DNA from: Combretum micranthum
Lineage: Eukaryota > Streptophyta > Magnoliopsida > Myrtales > Combretaceae
Direction: 5' to 3'
Length of the DNA: 64,000 nt
NCBI GenBank assembly: GCA_024138025.1
Contig: JAMXBD010001379.1
Span: forward strand, 248,001-312,000
The position numbers and the translations under genes were made by a program. Below are positions 1 through 12,560 of the stretch, piece after piece (positions within the stretch are counted from its first letter, which is position 1; every line of letters starts with the position of its first letter). The notes below the pieces were generated by a model. That model worked only from the letters and a program-made list of their open reading frames with translations. It did not search any database and was not told the DNA's origin.

Positions 1-995
1 TTTTTGGGATTAAAATAGTAGAAATTGAAAGAAAGGGGTAGAAGCATTTTCTTTTCTTCCGGTTTGCAACAAAAGAAGAATGTTAAGATAACAATTGAGT
101 AAATAAATTTCAAGTTAGAAAGGGACTAATTTAATAAGAGTATGTTGGTAATTTAATATCATTTTCACCCATTTCAATAGCTTTCTCTTCAAATTTAGAG
201 AGGAAAAAGAGAAATGTTGGAAAAGCCATTCATTTATACCCATTTTACTCTATTTCCATACCTTATTAAACCATCCAAGCATATATATTTTTTCCATCCA
301 TCCCCACACCTCTCTCACTCTCATTTTTTTCCCCTTCCTCCAATATTCCCACACCTTTTCATTTGATAGTGTTTAAATTTTGTCTTTATTATTTATTATT
401 CTCAAGATTTGCCTATAAAAAACTAAACCTGCAAAATAAGAAAGGTTTAGTAGCTTTAGGGATTTGTTAGATGTAAGCATTCCAATGCTTAAGACAATAA
501 TCTATGGGAGAGAAAACATAACAAGAGTAACGATGTAATAATGTGTATAAATGATCATACGAGAGAGTGGTCATGTTTATTTAAAATATGGAGGCAGCAA
601 TCAAATGAGAAAGTGATTACCATTAACAATGGCATACCAGTATATTTGGAAAATTTATCCAAGTATATTAGGAAAGTGATTTCCCCATTAAAGTAATTTT
701 TGAGATATTTAGATGGTAAGTTGGAGACAGTTGGCATGTCTACTGATTAATTGAAAGGCATTAGCTTTGCTAATCAAATCGGAGCTCGTTTTGGGATATC
801 TGGAGGGTTTGTTTAATAGCACCTAAGGAATGGTTGAGCTATTACTAATAAGGTAGCTTAATCTAACTCAACGAAACAAGGTCAGACTAAACATGTAGTG
901 CTTAAGCCTAAACCCAAATAGGTCATCATGGATCAAAGGGCTAATGTCCAAAATAATGTATCAAATGCCCTCCACGCTAACCCAACAACACCCCT

Positions 996-1020
996 CCCCC
1001 CCCCCCCCCCCCCCCCCCCC
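996..1020. repeat. Poly-C homopolymer (25 nt)
   Basis: An uninterrupted run of 25 C, preceded by CCCCT and followed by ACCC. On the minus strand it is a G run able to form quadruplexes. Confidence 0.9.
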
Positions 1021-1346
1021 ACCCAAAACTTCCTTTTGCCTTTAGTGATGGTTGGCAAGAAGAGTAAGCATATGAATAGGGTCATGACCGAGTAATTTTA
1101 AACTAGAAATTACTTAACATCTCAATGTTGAGCATGCAGAGTGCAGCAAAGTCTTGGGAGTGTTATGATTTTTAGCAAAAATTCTTGGAGTGGGGTGGCT
1201 AACTGGATAGTTATAAGCTAAATGAATTGTATTATGTCAGACAAATTTGTCTTGGAATAGTAGTATCAAAGCAAGCTGGCAAGGCTAAGGGTGAGCTAGG
1301 TGGTGAATAACCAAGCTTTATGAGGCTTTGCCTCCACACACACCAA

Positions 1347-1356
1347 CCCCCCCCCC

Positions 1357-1378
<22 letters not shown>
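1347..1378. repeat. Interrupted poly-C tract
   Basis: Ten C, one T at 1357, then 21 C, followed by a run of A. It lies 330 bp from another C tract; both follow a CA-rich lead (CAACAACACCCC and CACACCAACCCC). The glycine-rich frame read across it on the minus strand is an artefact of the G run. Confidence 0.9.
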
Positions 1379-1387
<9 letters not shown>

Positions 1388-1865
1388 GGCCATTTGGATA
1401 GATATTGAAATATTGTGATGTTTTGCCCGCTTCATGTTGAGCTAATTAGAAAAGTACTAAGTTATGGATGGAAGCGCTAAAGCATTTGCACGTGGTGTCA
1501 TAAACTGACCAACAAGGTGGTATTCTGAGGTAGGACTGGCTTCTCAAGGAAGGTGTACACTAAGGTACAAGTGGTTTATTAAGGAAGCCACAAATTTAAA
1601 TTGCCATTCGAGTTAGAAAAGGTATGAGGCTAAGTGTTAAGTTTGTATAGGGCGTCTTTGCATGTTGCGAGCATGTTAGACATCATAGGTTATCCTGTTG
1701 TGATGTGGAACCTAAAGTCATGATAGTCCACTACATATGATACTTATGCATCATAAGTTAAGCCTTTTTCTGAACCATTTATGTTTCTTAGCCAGTTTTG
1801 ATTAAGAAACATATATTAGAATTTGAAAAACATTTTTGCAAGATAAAAAGTCAACAGAAGCCATC

Positions 1866-2048
1866 TTGTTTGGATTGTCAAATTTTTGTTAAATCAGATC
1901 TATATCATATCAGCATCCATAATTCATGGGTATTATATCTATGTCAATTCAGTATCAATTCGATTTAGTCAATTTATAAGTAAAATTGTTAATTTTTCAT
2001 TGGTATCAATTCAATATCAGTTTGGTTTGAAAATAATGCTAGAATAAT
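1866..2048. repeat. Dispersed repeat R1, copy 1
   Basis: This stretch aligns by eye with 6572-6738 and 41712-41850. Shared blocks include TATCAATTCGATTT, CAATTTATAAGTAAAATTGT and TTTTTCATTGGTATCA. All three copies share the same orientation and a TTTGGATT-like left side. No coding capacity or terminal repeat is visible, so the superfamily is unknown. Confidence 0.6.
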
Positions 2049-2964
2049 ACCAAACCAATATACCCAAATAGGCCCATAATTAGATTATAAGATACATAAC
2101 AAAGGTATAAAAGCCTAAACCATAAACAAGTTTATAAGGTCTCTAAACCCAAAACACTATTAAGAGTCAATATTATATAAAAAGGTCTAGAGACATTCAT
2201 AATAAGTTAAACAACTATAACACAACTGAAAATCATTGTAGCTCTCACATTTGTCTAGCCTGTCACCGATGCAAAGATCATCACCAACATGGTCATAACC
2301 ATCATTGTTAGCAAAAGCACTCACATCGAAATATGAAATAAAAAAGTACAAAAGGAGTGAGGCACAAAGACTTAGCACAGGCAATCATAGTGGCAAACAT
2401 ATGTCACAATTGTACATATGCTTAGATTTTAATGCAACAACAAAAAGTTTATGATAATTAGCAAAATTCGTCAACCAACAACAATAACAAAATACTCATG
2501 ACTTTGTTGCAAAACAACTAGGAATAAACAGGTCCAATACCTTGCGCTAGAAGTATTAATAGTTAACAAGGGCAAACACAAGATAATACGGAGACCAAAC
2601 TTTAATTAAGTTGATATTATAATTATCTATGTATATCCGCTTGGTATTAAAATTATATTGCATCTTATATGTATAAGAATTTCATTTATAATTTCATTGC
2701 AATATTTTTTAACTTCATAATTATGGAAAAAAAAAAACCATTCAATAAACAATTAAGGATATTTAGAGCACTTGGTAAAATATTGTATTTATATTACACA
2801 CAAATTAATTTTCAATAAAAAATATAGGTTAAGATAAAATTATAACTTTTATGAACAATATAATTATTATTTGTGGAGTATTACAAACAAAAAATGGTTT
2901 TTACAATAATTTATTTAGTTAAGAGAATGTAATAAATGCATATTAAAAAATAGAAAAGGTACAC

Positions 2965-3027
2965 TCATGAGATTTAAACGCATGACGTTTGGATGGAAAA
3001 TTAGGTACTTGGCCACCAAACTACCTT
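2965..3027 (-). repeat. tRNA-like SINE head remnant
   Basis: Read on the minus strand this resembles the 5' head of a tRNA-derived SINE: an A-box-like TAGTTTGGTGGCC (around 3012-3026), followed 30-odd bases later by a B-box-like GCGTTTAAATCTC (2970-2982). The spacing suits an internal pol III promoter, but the B box has lost its central CG and no 3' tail is evident. Chance similarity cannot be excluded. Confidence 0.35.
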
Positions 3028-4485
3028 TATATTTATAACATTGTTTGCTATTTTTAAAAGTTAAAAAAAAATTTCGAATATGAGAGACCCGGCAAAAGCC
3101 CCTGTCGAGTCCCAAGGATCAGCTCAGGGGTCGATAAGGACGATCGGACTCCATGCCAAAAAAGAAGGAAAAAGAAAGTACTCTCTCATGAAGTACTCCA
3201 CTAATCTACATTGGTAGAGGTAGACCCAATTAATCGTAATCATTTGTTTGAATTCACTATACTCTCATATAAACAAAACTCGATATTCTATTTGTTTTAC
3301 CAATCATATATTGATATTGATTACTCACCCAAGCCTCCGAGGCATAGGCATTAGCTATTGTCTCATGTAAGTGGCATAGATGCGACCATTACACCCATCA
3401 TATGCTGTCATTTTCTATGCTGTAATGACTACGCATAAGTAATCGCTTGATTGTTTATTAAGGTAAGTTTAAGCAACTAATCAATTTGTTCTAGCTATAA
3501 CACAACCAACACATAAGGTCACAACATACCTAGAATTCGATACAAAAGATAATTGCTTGCTAAAGAACCGATACAACGAGAACATAGAACTAAAGAAAGA
3601 AAAATAGAACTTTTGTTAACTTTCTATTTCAATTCAACTTACTAAAATTATCTTACATTAACAAGTTAGTAATCTTTAATTACTTTATTAATCTTTAAAC
3701 CATTTATTATAAGTCAATTCACTTAATTTTTACTAAAAGTTATACTTAGATAAAGTCCATATCCAATTACTATAAGTCACATTAATCATTAAGTTTTACT
3801 TTACAAATTGGTTCCAAGCGATAACGAAGTGAGAATCAGTTTGTTTACTAATCAAGATGTGTCTCTCTAGGATGATTTTGGACCCAACCCACCCAAAGGA
3901 TGTCAGATGGCATCCAGATCTTCTCTCAAAAATAATTATTTACAATTATTTCAAGAAATCAAGTCCACAAAAATATTTCACAATTAATGTTAACTTTATA
4001 AGATCCAAACATTCTAAACTTTGATTTAAGAACTTTGTTGCTAAATTTGAAAGTTTATGTTTATGATATCAAATTCATGTTAATCTATTAGATTCAATTT
4101 TCCAAGAACAATAAAATTAAAAAAATTGATTAAAAAACGCTTTTTATACTGAATTCGACTTATGATAAAGATCTAGCTTGCATTTCATGAAAAATAAGTT
4201 AAATATGAGGTCGAAGGTTTGAAGTTCTTTATGAACATTCAATCTAATTTTTAGAAATTGTTTGGAGATTCAAATTTAAAAACAAATAAATTCCAATCCT
4301 AAGTTACAGCGAATCAACCACTATCCCACATCAAGAGCATAAACTATTTTGAAATTAAACTTCAACATAAACATTCAAAATTCTATATTCAGTATTCATA
4401 ATCAATGTTTACTTATTCGGGAACATTTAAATTCTAAGTTAACTCTTCAAATTTTATAGAGACTTAACTTAAAGCAGCAAAACAA

Positions 4486-5187
4486 CCCAAATATATCATA
4501 TAATATCATAAATATTACCTAAACTTTTAGAAAATTTTCAATTTACTACTTGAACTTTTATTGTGCTAAATGTGATACATAATTGTAACTTTTTGGGTCA
4601 CACCATCTATGTTAAATAACCTAATAGTTATTTGTACATATCAATTATTGTATGACACATGTCATCTAATTTGAAAAAAAAAAAAAAAGAAAAGGAAAAC
4701 ATGGAGGTAAAACTAAAAAAAAAAAATCCTGAGGTCAAATCCCCTTCCTTCATCTCCCTCCTGAGTCCCTCCTTCTAGCTCTTAAACTAACTCTCTCTAA
4801 AGCTCTCCCTCCCCTTCAACTTCTCTCTCTCCATCTCTCTCTAACCACCACACCAACCATCTTAGGTGCCATAGCGCCTCCCTTCAATTACCCCCCAAAT
4901 AACTAACATCTCCACTACCTTTAACAACCTAAACATTCGCCAATGGCAGCCATGACCAACCAAAAATCAAAACCAAACACACAAACATGGTATCAATCAA
5001 CGCTACAACCTAAAGTCCACCATGACCATATATGACACAAGATCAACTTGCCTAAGTTCAGTCAATCACCACCCATCATCATCTAATCCCTTAAGCATCA
5101 AACACATATTCAAACCCATAACCTACCCTTCCATGTGTTTGTGTTAGGTTATTCAAGTGGTTTTTGATAGTTTGTGTGTGTGTGGTG

Positions 5188-5275
<88 letters not shown>

Positions 5276-5546
5276 AAAAATTAGAGGAAAAGAAGCAAGA
5301 CGTACAAGATGCAGTTTTATTTTTTCTTTTTTAACTCCATGTTTTCATTTTCTTTTTTAAATCAAATGACACGTGATACACAATGATTGGCTAAATACAA
5401 ACAACGTTAAGTTATTTGATGCAGGTAGTAACAATGGCTTAAAAAATTATGATTAGGTACCGCATTTAGCAAAATAGAAGTTCATGTAGTAAATTAAAAA
5501 TTTCAAAATGTTCAGGTAGTATCCATCACATTGTCCCAAATATATC
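4486..5546. mobile_element. MULE-like non-autonomous element, possible Pack-MULE
   Basis: Two inverted arms of about 170 bp (left 4500-4673, right 5358-5534) align well along their whole length. They bracket about 0.7 kb of unlike sequence. The 12-bp word CCCAAATATATC occurs just outside both ends (4486-4497 and 5535-5546), in the size range of Mutator-like target duplications (usually 9-11 bp). The interior (4730-5160) is richer in GC, with CTCTCTC-type leader-like DNA and ACC/CAA-rich sequence unlike the surrounding AT-rich DNA; this is the pattern expected of captured gene leader DNA in a Pack-MULE. No transposase frame is present. An 85-base G run lies near the right arm. Confidence 0.7.
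5190..5274. repeat. 85-nt poly-G tract
   Basis: An uninterrupted run of 85 G follows a TG-rich lead (TTTGTGTGTGTGTGGTGTTG) and ends in AAAAAA. The polyglycine frame across it is not a gene. A G homopolymer this long is exceptional in plant DNA. It may be true microsatellite expansion or a sequencing or assembly artefact. Confidence 0.9.
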
Positions 5547-8500
5547 CAAACCAATTCAATCATTATTACACACACTTTTTAAGTCGTCTATATAATTGTT
5601 TTCTCTTAATTTTAAAGTCATTAGTTATGTATAGGTTAGTCATTTATTGAATATGCTATAAATTTCATTGTATTAGTACATTTAATTGTATTATATATTA
5701 TATTTTAGCATACGAATTGTGGATGCATTGTATGCTAATTTACTTATAATGTTTTGAATTATGCGTAACAAGATTGTGGAGGGGAAAACACCCTAACCTA
5801 TAGAGCTATATAAAGTCTTTATGAAAATTTACTAGTATGTTCAAGCTTAACCAAGCTTAGGAAAGGGGGTAAATGAAACTTCAAACCTAACTGGTCAAAT
5901 TGATCAATCACCTACACGTTTACACGATGACTCTCATGGGTTATATATTATGAAGTTAATCGTATAGTTTTCCTATATTGACGTTGGAATAGATAGCCAT
6001 TTTAGGTCGAATGAGCAGTAAATTTTGTTTTTTCACCTAAATGGCATTTTTTGTTGAATCACAATTTTATTTCTATTTTTTTTTCTTACAAAGTTATTCA
6101 TATATGTAATGGTTCTCCTTATGCAATTAGTTAGAATATATCATCAAGTGTTAAAATCATAATAACTGCAATATGCGAATATATATGCTGGTTTGGCTAG
6201 TTAAACATAATATAATATAGTTTGTGAATGATGAAGGATTATAAATATAAGTTTAAAACGTTATATACCATTCAACATGGAAGGTATTCCATTAAACCTA
6301 TAAATTCCATTATTGTTTTACCTGAAAATTTTTACTGCGTAGTTTGCACATGTTGAAACTTGAATGTTGGAGTGAATAACAGTAAAACCATTGCACTCAA
6401 TTTACAAATCTAAAGTCGCTTATAGCACAAAAATAATCAAACCAATTTAGAGATGTGGGAAAGAGTTAAAATTTGCAAATTTGCAATCACTTATACAGCT
6501 AACCGTCATACAGAATATGTACTTAAAGCTTATAACTTATAAGATGGTCGGCATGGTGCAGTCTAGACTATACTTATTTGGATTATTGGATTTTGAACTG
6601 TATCGGATCTGTGTTGATAACTTATTGGTATTGTTTCAGTATCAATTCGGTTTGATTAATTTATGAGTAAAACTGTCAGTTTTTTATCGATATCATATTT
6701 ATATTGGTTTAGTATTAGTTCGATTTAAAAACGAAACCAAACTCACGATAAATGTATTAAAATTTATAAATGCATACATGTGTAACAAAACTCACGGGTA
6801 ATTTTAGAACATGATATTGTGCTATAACGGATAAAGGTTTCGATGTTATTTTAGATTGTATAGTGTCATCCTTTAATACATTTTGTGAGATTATGCTTAG
6901 GAAATTTGGAAATGGACCTCGTACGTTATACCTAGATGAAACCTGTCTAATACGTAGGATCCCATAGATTTTGATGCAAATTTAATCCGAATCCAGTTTT
7001 TACTACTAAACGTGAAATATTTAATGTTGGAAAATTGTAGAATCTTCTTTATCCGTTTATTTTAACTTTATATGGGATTTGTTCAACAAAATATTGAAGT
7101 GTTTAAATTTGTACATAATTATAATCAAATCATTAAAATATCTATTATGTTAACTCTTACAATCAGTTTATTGATCGAATGATTGGTTAGATAGACAATT
7201 CACAATTGATCATATATCATCATTTTATCTTGGATTAATGTGATGGCTTGCACCTCAAGTTTATTCATTTTTGTAATTATACACCTGAAGTTTTAAGTTT
7301 CTAATTTATACAGATATTTTGTTATTATCTTAAAGTTGAGGCATATAAGTGTAGACTTTTCGAAACATACTCTTATAGAGTAGGATACAAGTATGGGATC
7401 TTCATACTCTACCCACATCGGGACTGTACTCTGATATTGATGGTACATGTTTTGGGGTATCATGTATCTACTATATTAAATATTCAATATTTCATTTTGC
7501 GGCCACTTTTACTTAAGATTATTATTTGTTGATTATCTTTTGATAAACTTTATTATAAAAGGATATGCACTATTTCATTTTAGAAAGACTGGGTATATTT
7601 ATTTTAGAAGAACTATGATTATATGTACCAACTTGAATTCCTCAAATTATATAGAGATGATGTTTATCTTCTAAAACCTATTGATATAGAAGTAGCTCCT
7701 CTAAAGTTTTCATTTTAGGAGCTAATGCAAGTTTTATAATTTTGTTTAATATCATATAGACATTAACAACTTCCAAATATTACAAAACTTGTGATATTGA
7801 CCGTCGCTAGTTCCAATTCAACAGAGGCTAAATGTGGGGAATCTAGATTAGACTCCTAAGGACGATGAGCTTGCAAAATAGAACACAACTAGTGATACGT
7901 CAGGGCTGAGCTTGACACGGCCACTTTGATGTCTAAGTCAATAAGCATGTCAATTTAAGGGTATATAATGAATATGAAAGAGAGGGTTTATGTTGCATTA
8001 CCGTTCTCATAGAAGGAAGAAGGTTATTTACAATCAGGCGAACCTGGCTGTTGAGCGTGTTGTAGGATCATGGAAAAGCAAGAGATCAACAATAGTTATA
8101 GTGGATGTGGGGCAAACTAACTAATCCATGTTCAAATGTATCAAGCCCAACTGAGTATAGTATGCTAAGAGATACTGAGCATAAGCCATCCGGGTGCTAC
8201 AATAATTGGACAGTATGTTGAACTTAGGTGAAAGGTGTCTTAACGACGAATTGAGTTGTTATTGACATAAACTGGGGTTTAGCCTAATGGGTTGACCCAT
8301 GTGGTTAATGGGATCGATTTGACTTACAAGGCATGTGATCCACATTAGAACATCAGCATTAACAAATTACCTTTAAATTTCTTTCTTCGTATTATTTATA
8401 TCAAATATATGAAACTAAAATAGTATTATGCATTATACACTCATATCAAAGACTATAGACTTGAAGATTAAAAACAAAAATACAGAGGTTTCATATTAAA

Positions 8501-8749
8501 ATTTTACAGGTTCTACAGGGTACAAAGTGTAAGGTACAAGGCAGATACAAGGTACCTTATGAAGTTGCCTTATGGTAGGTTATGAGTACGAAATTTAATA
8601 CCTTATACTAGGATAGAATACGGGTAATACTTCATACTCTACCTACTATGTACTTACTCATTCCAAAACATATGCATAAATATGTATACTTACAAATATT
8701 TGTGAAACTTTGTTGAATTTGAATAGAATACAAAGAAAGAGAAATTATA
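5547..8749. other. AT-rich intergenic DNA, no gene recognised
   Basis: It has no recognisable frame. It contains R1 copy 2 (6572-6738). The segment 7810-8340 is less AT-rich and has the texture of a decayed LTR or other repeat, but no terminal motif, PBS or domain supports a call. Confidence 0.6.
6572..6738. repeat. Dispersed repeat R1, copy 2
   Basis: It aligns by eye with 1866-2048 and 41712-41850, sharing a TTTGGATTATTGGAT-like left side, TATCAATTCGGTTTGAT, then AATTTATGAGTAAAACTGT and TTTTTTATCGATATCA. It is non-coding and of unknown superfamily. Confidence 0.6.
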
Positions 8750-8984
8750 GGTCTGTTTAGATTGTCTGTTTTTTATCTGTATCTGTATCTGTATCTTTTT
8801 TAAAATGATATGTGTAAATATATCCGATTTGCATCTAAATTTTATCTATATTTGTTCTATTTGATCTTTTGATGAGAACTGTCAACTTTTTTTTATCTAT
8901 ATCTATTTCTTGATAGATAATTTGTTAGCAAAAAGTTTGAAAAGTGTTTGTATCTGTCGGAAAAAAGCCAAAACTAACAGACCC
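8750..8984 (+). mobile_element. Dispersed MITE-like repeat M1, copy 1
   Basis: It begins GGTCTGTTTAGATTGTCTG and ends AACAGACC, giving 8-bp perfect inverted ends over 235 bp. The body is a T-rich series of ATCTGTATCTG-like words. Three other copies occur at 28615-28811 and 34515-34734 (both inverted) and 61361-61555, with near collinear alignment. There is no coding capacity. The size and inverted ends fit a MITE, but I see no clear target duplication, so the superfamily is open. Confidence 0.65.
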
Positions 8985-10703
8985 TGTAATGAAAAAAGAA
9001 CGTAGATGGTTTTTCTATATGTGTGCCACGAACAGTACATTATACATGTTGGATTTATTTTTTTATATATTTTAATAAATTATGTCCTTTTTTGCCACTG
9101 TAACCTACTTGTAATGGTCTTTAAAATATATGGAAATTAACTAGTATTGTTGTCATGTGATTTTATATTTCCACATTACATGCTATTTAATAAAAAAATT
9201 GTAGCATTTTCGAAAGTGAGAAGACTTTGTTTTTTGAAAAGTTTGCAGTATGGTTGATGTGATTTTCTTTCACTTTTGCCCCCTAGTGCGAGATGCCATT
9301 AGCTGCTGTTCATTAAAATTTTTCTCCACATACAAAAGATTTTAGCGCTCAATTAGTAACTATCAAAAGTTAACATAAAATTAAGAGACTATTCAAACAA
9401 TTAATGGATTCAATGTGTTTTCTTTTTTTCAATAAAAAAAATTATATTTTGGAAATTCTCTTAGACTCAATGGCAAAAAAATTGTAGGCAAATCAATTCT
9501 AGAAGATGGTTTCAGACTGGCTCAATATCAACTTGAACTTAGTGATCAGAGACAGTATGAAATTTTAAAGTCAAACTTGGCTTGATTAATTTTATATAAA
9601 ATTGATCGTTCTAAAATATTTTTATTTTTTAACTATAAAAAAGTATCAATATACAAATTTGACTTAAACTCAATTCATATTAAAATTTGATTAAAACTCA
9701 ATAACACTCACAGATTCACTGAGCTTAATATCATAAAACTTCAACATGCCAAATAAATTATACATGCAGTTGAAACTAATAGCTCACGAATAACTCCTGC
9801 CTTGGTGCAACATATTTTCTTTTCTTTGTATGAAAGGGGCAAAAAATGAAGGGAAAAAAAAAAAAATTAGCCCAATCGACATGCTAATTTCGGTTCTACT
9901 CTTCTGAAAGCCTGACGATGTCAGGCCTTAATGGGTTGGATTCCCAAAATCATTACTCATAAAGATAGAATGTGTTTAACATCATTATGAAGAGTATTGA
10001 TAAGAACTTATTTGGTTTTTGTTACAATAATATATGCGAATTCTCAAGTTATGTCATGACATAAAGCATTTAAGTCCAAGTAAAGCCAGCCAACATCTTG
10101 TTTCACAGCATGGGATTGATGATTAGCATGGATCTCCAATTTAGTGGAGATATGATATATATAACACAAATCATGAGTTTAAAGTCACTTGACTAATTAG
10201 GTGTTTAAATGAATCTTAAATTGATAAAGAACTCAGTGTTTGATTGAAAGAAATTTCCAAATAGAATATCGAAGTGAACTGAATATTCTTACAGAAAATC
10301 ATTCCAATCTTAATTATAAGATTTGAATAAAATATAGACCTAGAAAATCAATTAATACTTTATTGAATTTCAAATGTGGGATTCCAATAAAGTAAAGAAC
10401 TCTATTTCCTTAAGTTTATGAATGAAAGAACCATATTTCCTATATGCCAAGGAAGGACTTTGTTTGAATCTCACTTCATGAAACTTGTACCAAGTAGCCA
10501 TGCTTATGAAATACTTGAGCTCTCAACAAAATATCCTTCTATAGAACTTTGCATCTGCTCATGTTTTGTGATCTTTGAATGTATCAATGTGTTGGTTCAA
10601 GTAATACGGTTATAGATATTGCACTTGGAGGTTGCAATTTACTTTAGCTATACCCAATATTAAAAGCTATGTTTTTTTGGCATCCAATGGTGTTGTAGTA
10701 TTA
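8985..10703. other. AT-rich intergenic DNA, no gene recognised
   Basis: A 65-codon frame at 10418-10615 has no recognisable motif. Around 9500-9780 the sequence has the degenerate CTTGAACTTAG-like texture of old hAT-type repeats. Nothing else is supported. Confidence 0.55.
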
Positions 10704-11112
10704 GTTATTTTAGGGTATGTTACACCAGAATGTTATAATGTTTGAGAGTAAGTTTATTTTATGTCATAACATTTTAAAAGATATCACAGTATTTTGTGAG
10801 TAAGTTCATTTTAAATTACAACGCTTGAGGATATAATTATTTTAGGTCACAATGTTTATAGGTAAGTAGGTCAATTGAGGTTACCATTTACCATTGGTAC
10901 ATGTTAATAGTATAAATATTTAATTAAAACTTAAGAAATCCCTGCCTTCAAGGTCCCATCAACATATATCAATAGGATAAATACTTAATTAAATCTCATA
11001 AGATACTTTTTTAAACGTTATGACATTTTTTGAACTTTTTTAAACGTTATAATCTAAAATAAACTTATCCTCAAACGTTATGATATTTCGGTGTAATTTA
11101 CCTGTTATTTTA
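10704..11112. mobile_element. MULE-type foldback MITE with 9-bp TSD
   Basis: The element proper is 10713-11103 (391 bp). It begins GGGTATGTTACACC; the reverse complement of its right end begins AGGTAAATTACACC, and about 65 bp of each arm align closely. The word GTTATTTTA stands directly outside both ends (10704-10712 and 11104-11112), and a following G also matches. A 9-bp duplication with long inverted arms is characteristic of Mutator-like elements. The centre carries two related copies of a TAAATA(C/T)TTAATTAAA block. A half copy lies at 41501-41650. It is non-autonomous. Confidence 0.85.
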
Positions 11113-11834
11113 GCAGTTGCGTAATATAACAAAGTTTTGTATAATTTTCTCTCCCACTTGTTAAAAAAGACCAAAAATACCAAAGCAAAAATAAAAATTG
11201 GGGAGAAAACTTTCGTATAAAATGAGTGGAACTCTTTAAGAAGGATAAGTTCTTGCATTTCTAAATTTCATATATATATATATATATATATTCCAAGTGC
11301 ATTATCTCACCATAACAAACATGGAAAATATTTGGAAATGTACTTTTATAAAACAAACACATCAAATAAAACTAATATCTCTTGTCTAAATTCACTTTGT
11401 AACTACTAACCATTGGTTTAACGCCTTGCAAATATTTTCATGCATACTTTTAATTGAATAATTTCTCCAGTGTCAAACCAATAGTAAGGCCATGTACCCT
11501 TCCTTCCAAATTTTAATTTCTAGTGCACCTACGACTGTTATTTCTGGGCCTAATAATTTAAGTAGATTGGTGGTTGCAATAATCCGGTTAGAAATTAATT
11601 AGCCGCCCGGAAAAAGGCAAGCATATGATTTACATCTTTGACTGTGGCGATGATGGCCCAACTAATTTATTAAGTAGGATCGTTGGGTAATAATTATTTT
11701 GGTCCTTTTTTTGGGTCCTCGCATATGTTTGAAAGACTATGAATCCCAATCAATCAAGTTGTTTTACAAATTAACTGAACCGAATTCGATATTCAGTAAA
11801 GTTCGATACTTTGAATGATGTAGGAAGTGGTTTT
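11113..11834. other. AT-rich intergenic DNA
   Basis: No frame or repeat family is recognised apart from a TA microsatellite at 11271-11291. Confidence 0.55.
11271..11291. repeat. (TA)n microsatellite
   Basis: Ten TA units in a row. Confidence 0.9.
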
Positions 11835-12480
11835 TGTTGGTTGGGCTTGGAGTCCAATTAATGCCAAGAATCGATTTTTCAAGCTCGTGAGAGGGTAAAA
11901 AATATAGGTCCAATAAGAGATATAGTAGGAATTTTAGGCTTGGTAGGCTTGGAACATGAATTGTTGGACCAATTTATTCTGCTCTTGGCCTTAGTCAGAT
12001 TTCATATGCATAAAAATAGATTCCAAAAATATCTTTTTGGATTAATTTGGGTTTTATTTAGCTAAAATAAGATTTATGTGAAATAAAATAAGACAAAAGC
12101 TATTTTATATTAAAGATTGACTATTTCAATAGGAAAATGGGCTTCTTGTATATAATAAAGCCTCCATTCTCTTTCAAACCCATATCCAAAACTCATGCTC
12201 ACATATAGAAAAGGATAGATCGATTTTGACCATTAGATTCATGAAAGAAATTCAACAGTTGTAAACAACACTCCATCTCAACCATTTACCCAAAAGTCAT
12301 CCAACGATTATCATCAGCCTCAACATCTATAAATAAAAGTTTCTCTTCTCATTTGGATTCATTCAGTGTATTACTAAGATTAAGAGTAACGTGCAAACTC
12401 TGTCGAAATACTTCCAAGAAAGATCAAAGCTTACAGCCAGCGAAGAATGAGTTAAGAACGATTGAGTCTGCTTGATATAA
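11835..12480 (+). repeat. LTR-like block with a TATA box (uncertain)
   Basis: It starts TGTTGGTTGGGCTTGG, a start resembling Copia LTRs (TGTTGG is common). It contains TATAAATA at 12328-12335, about 35-40 bp before a leader-like stretch (TTCATTCAGTGTATTACT) and AAG-rich DNA. No PBS, PPT, partner LTR or target duplication was found, and the right end is undefined. It could be a solo LTR or the promoter of a lost gene. Confidence 0.35.
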
Positions 12481-12560
12481 TCTTTTGTCACACTTGATTT
12501 GGTCTTTTGTCACACTTACGTGCTTAGGAAGCCGAGTTGGCTTGTTCCTCCTTCTATGCC

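Larger units (their letters stand above)
1..4485. other. AT-rich intergenic DNA, no gene recognised
   Basis: All frames are broken by frequent stops, and the short open frames here show no protein family I recognise. The stretch holds two poly-C tracts, one copy of a dispersed repeat and a SINE-like remnant, listed separately. The segment 840-1740 is somewhat richer in GC and looks like old repeat debris, but I could not place it in a family. Confidence 0.6.

Noticed and set aside
1232..1435. Glycine-rich minus-strand frame
   Set aside because: It is created by the poly-C tract at 1347-1378.
5157..5360. Glycine-rich 67-codon frame
   Set aside because: It is the translation of the 85-G homopolymer and its flanks; no gene-like composition outside the run.
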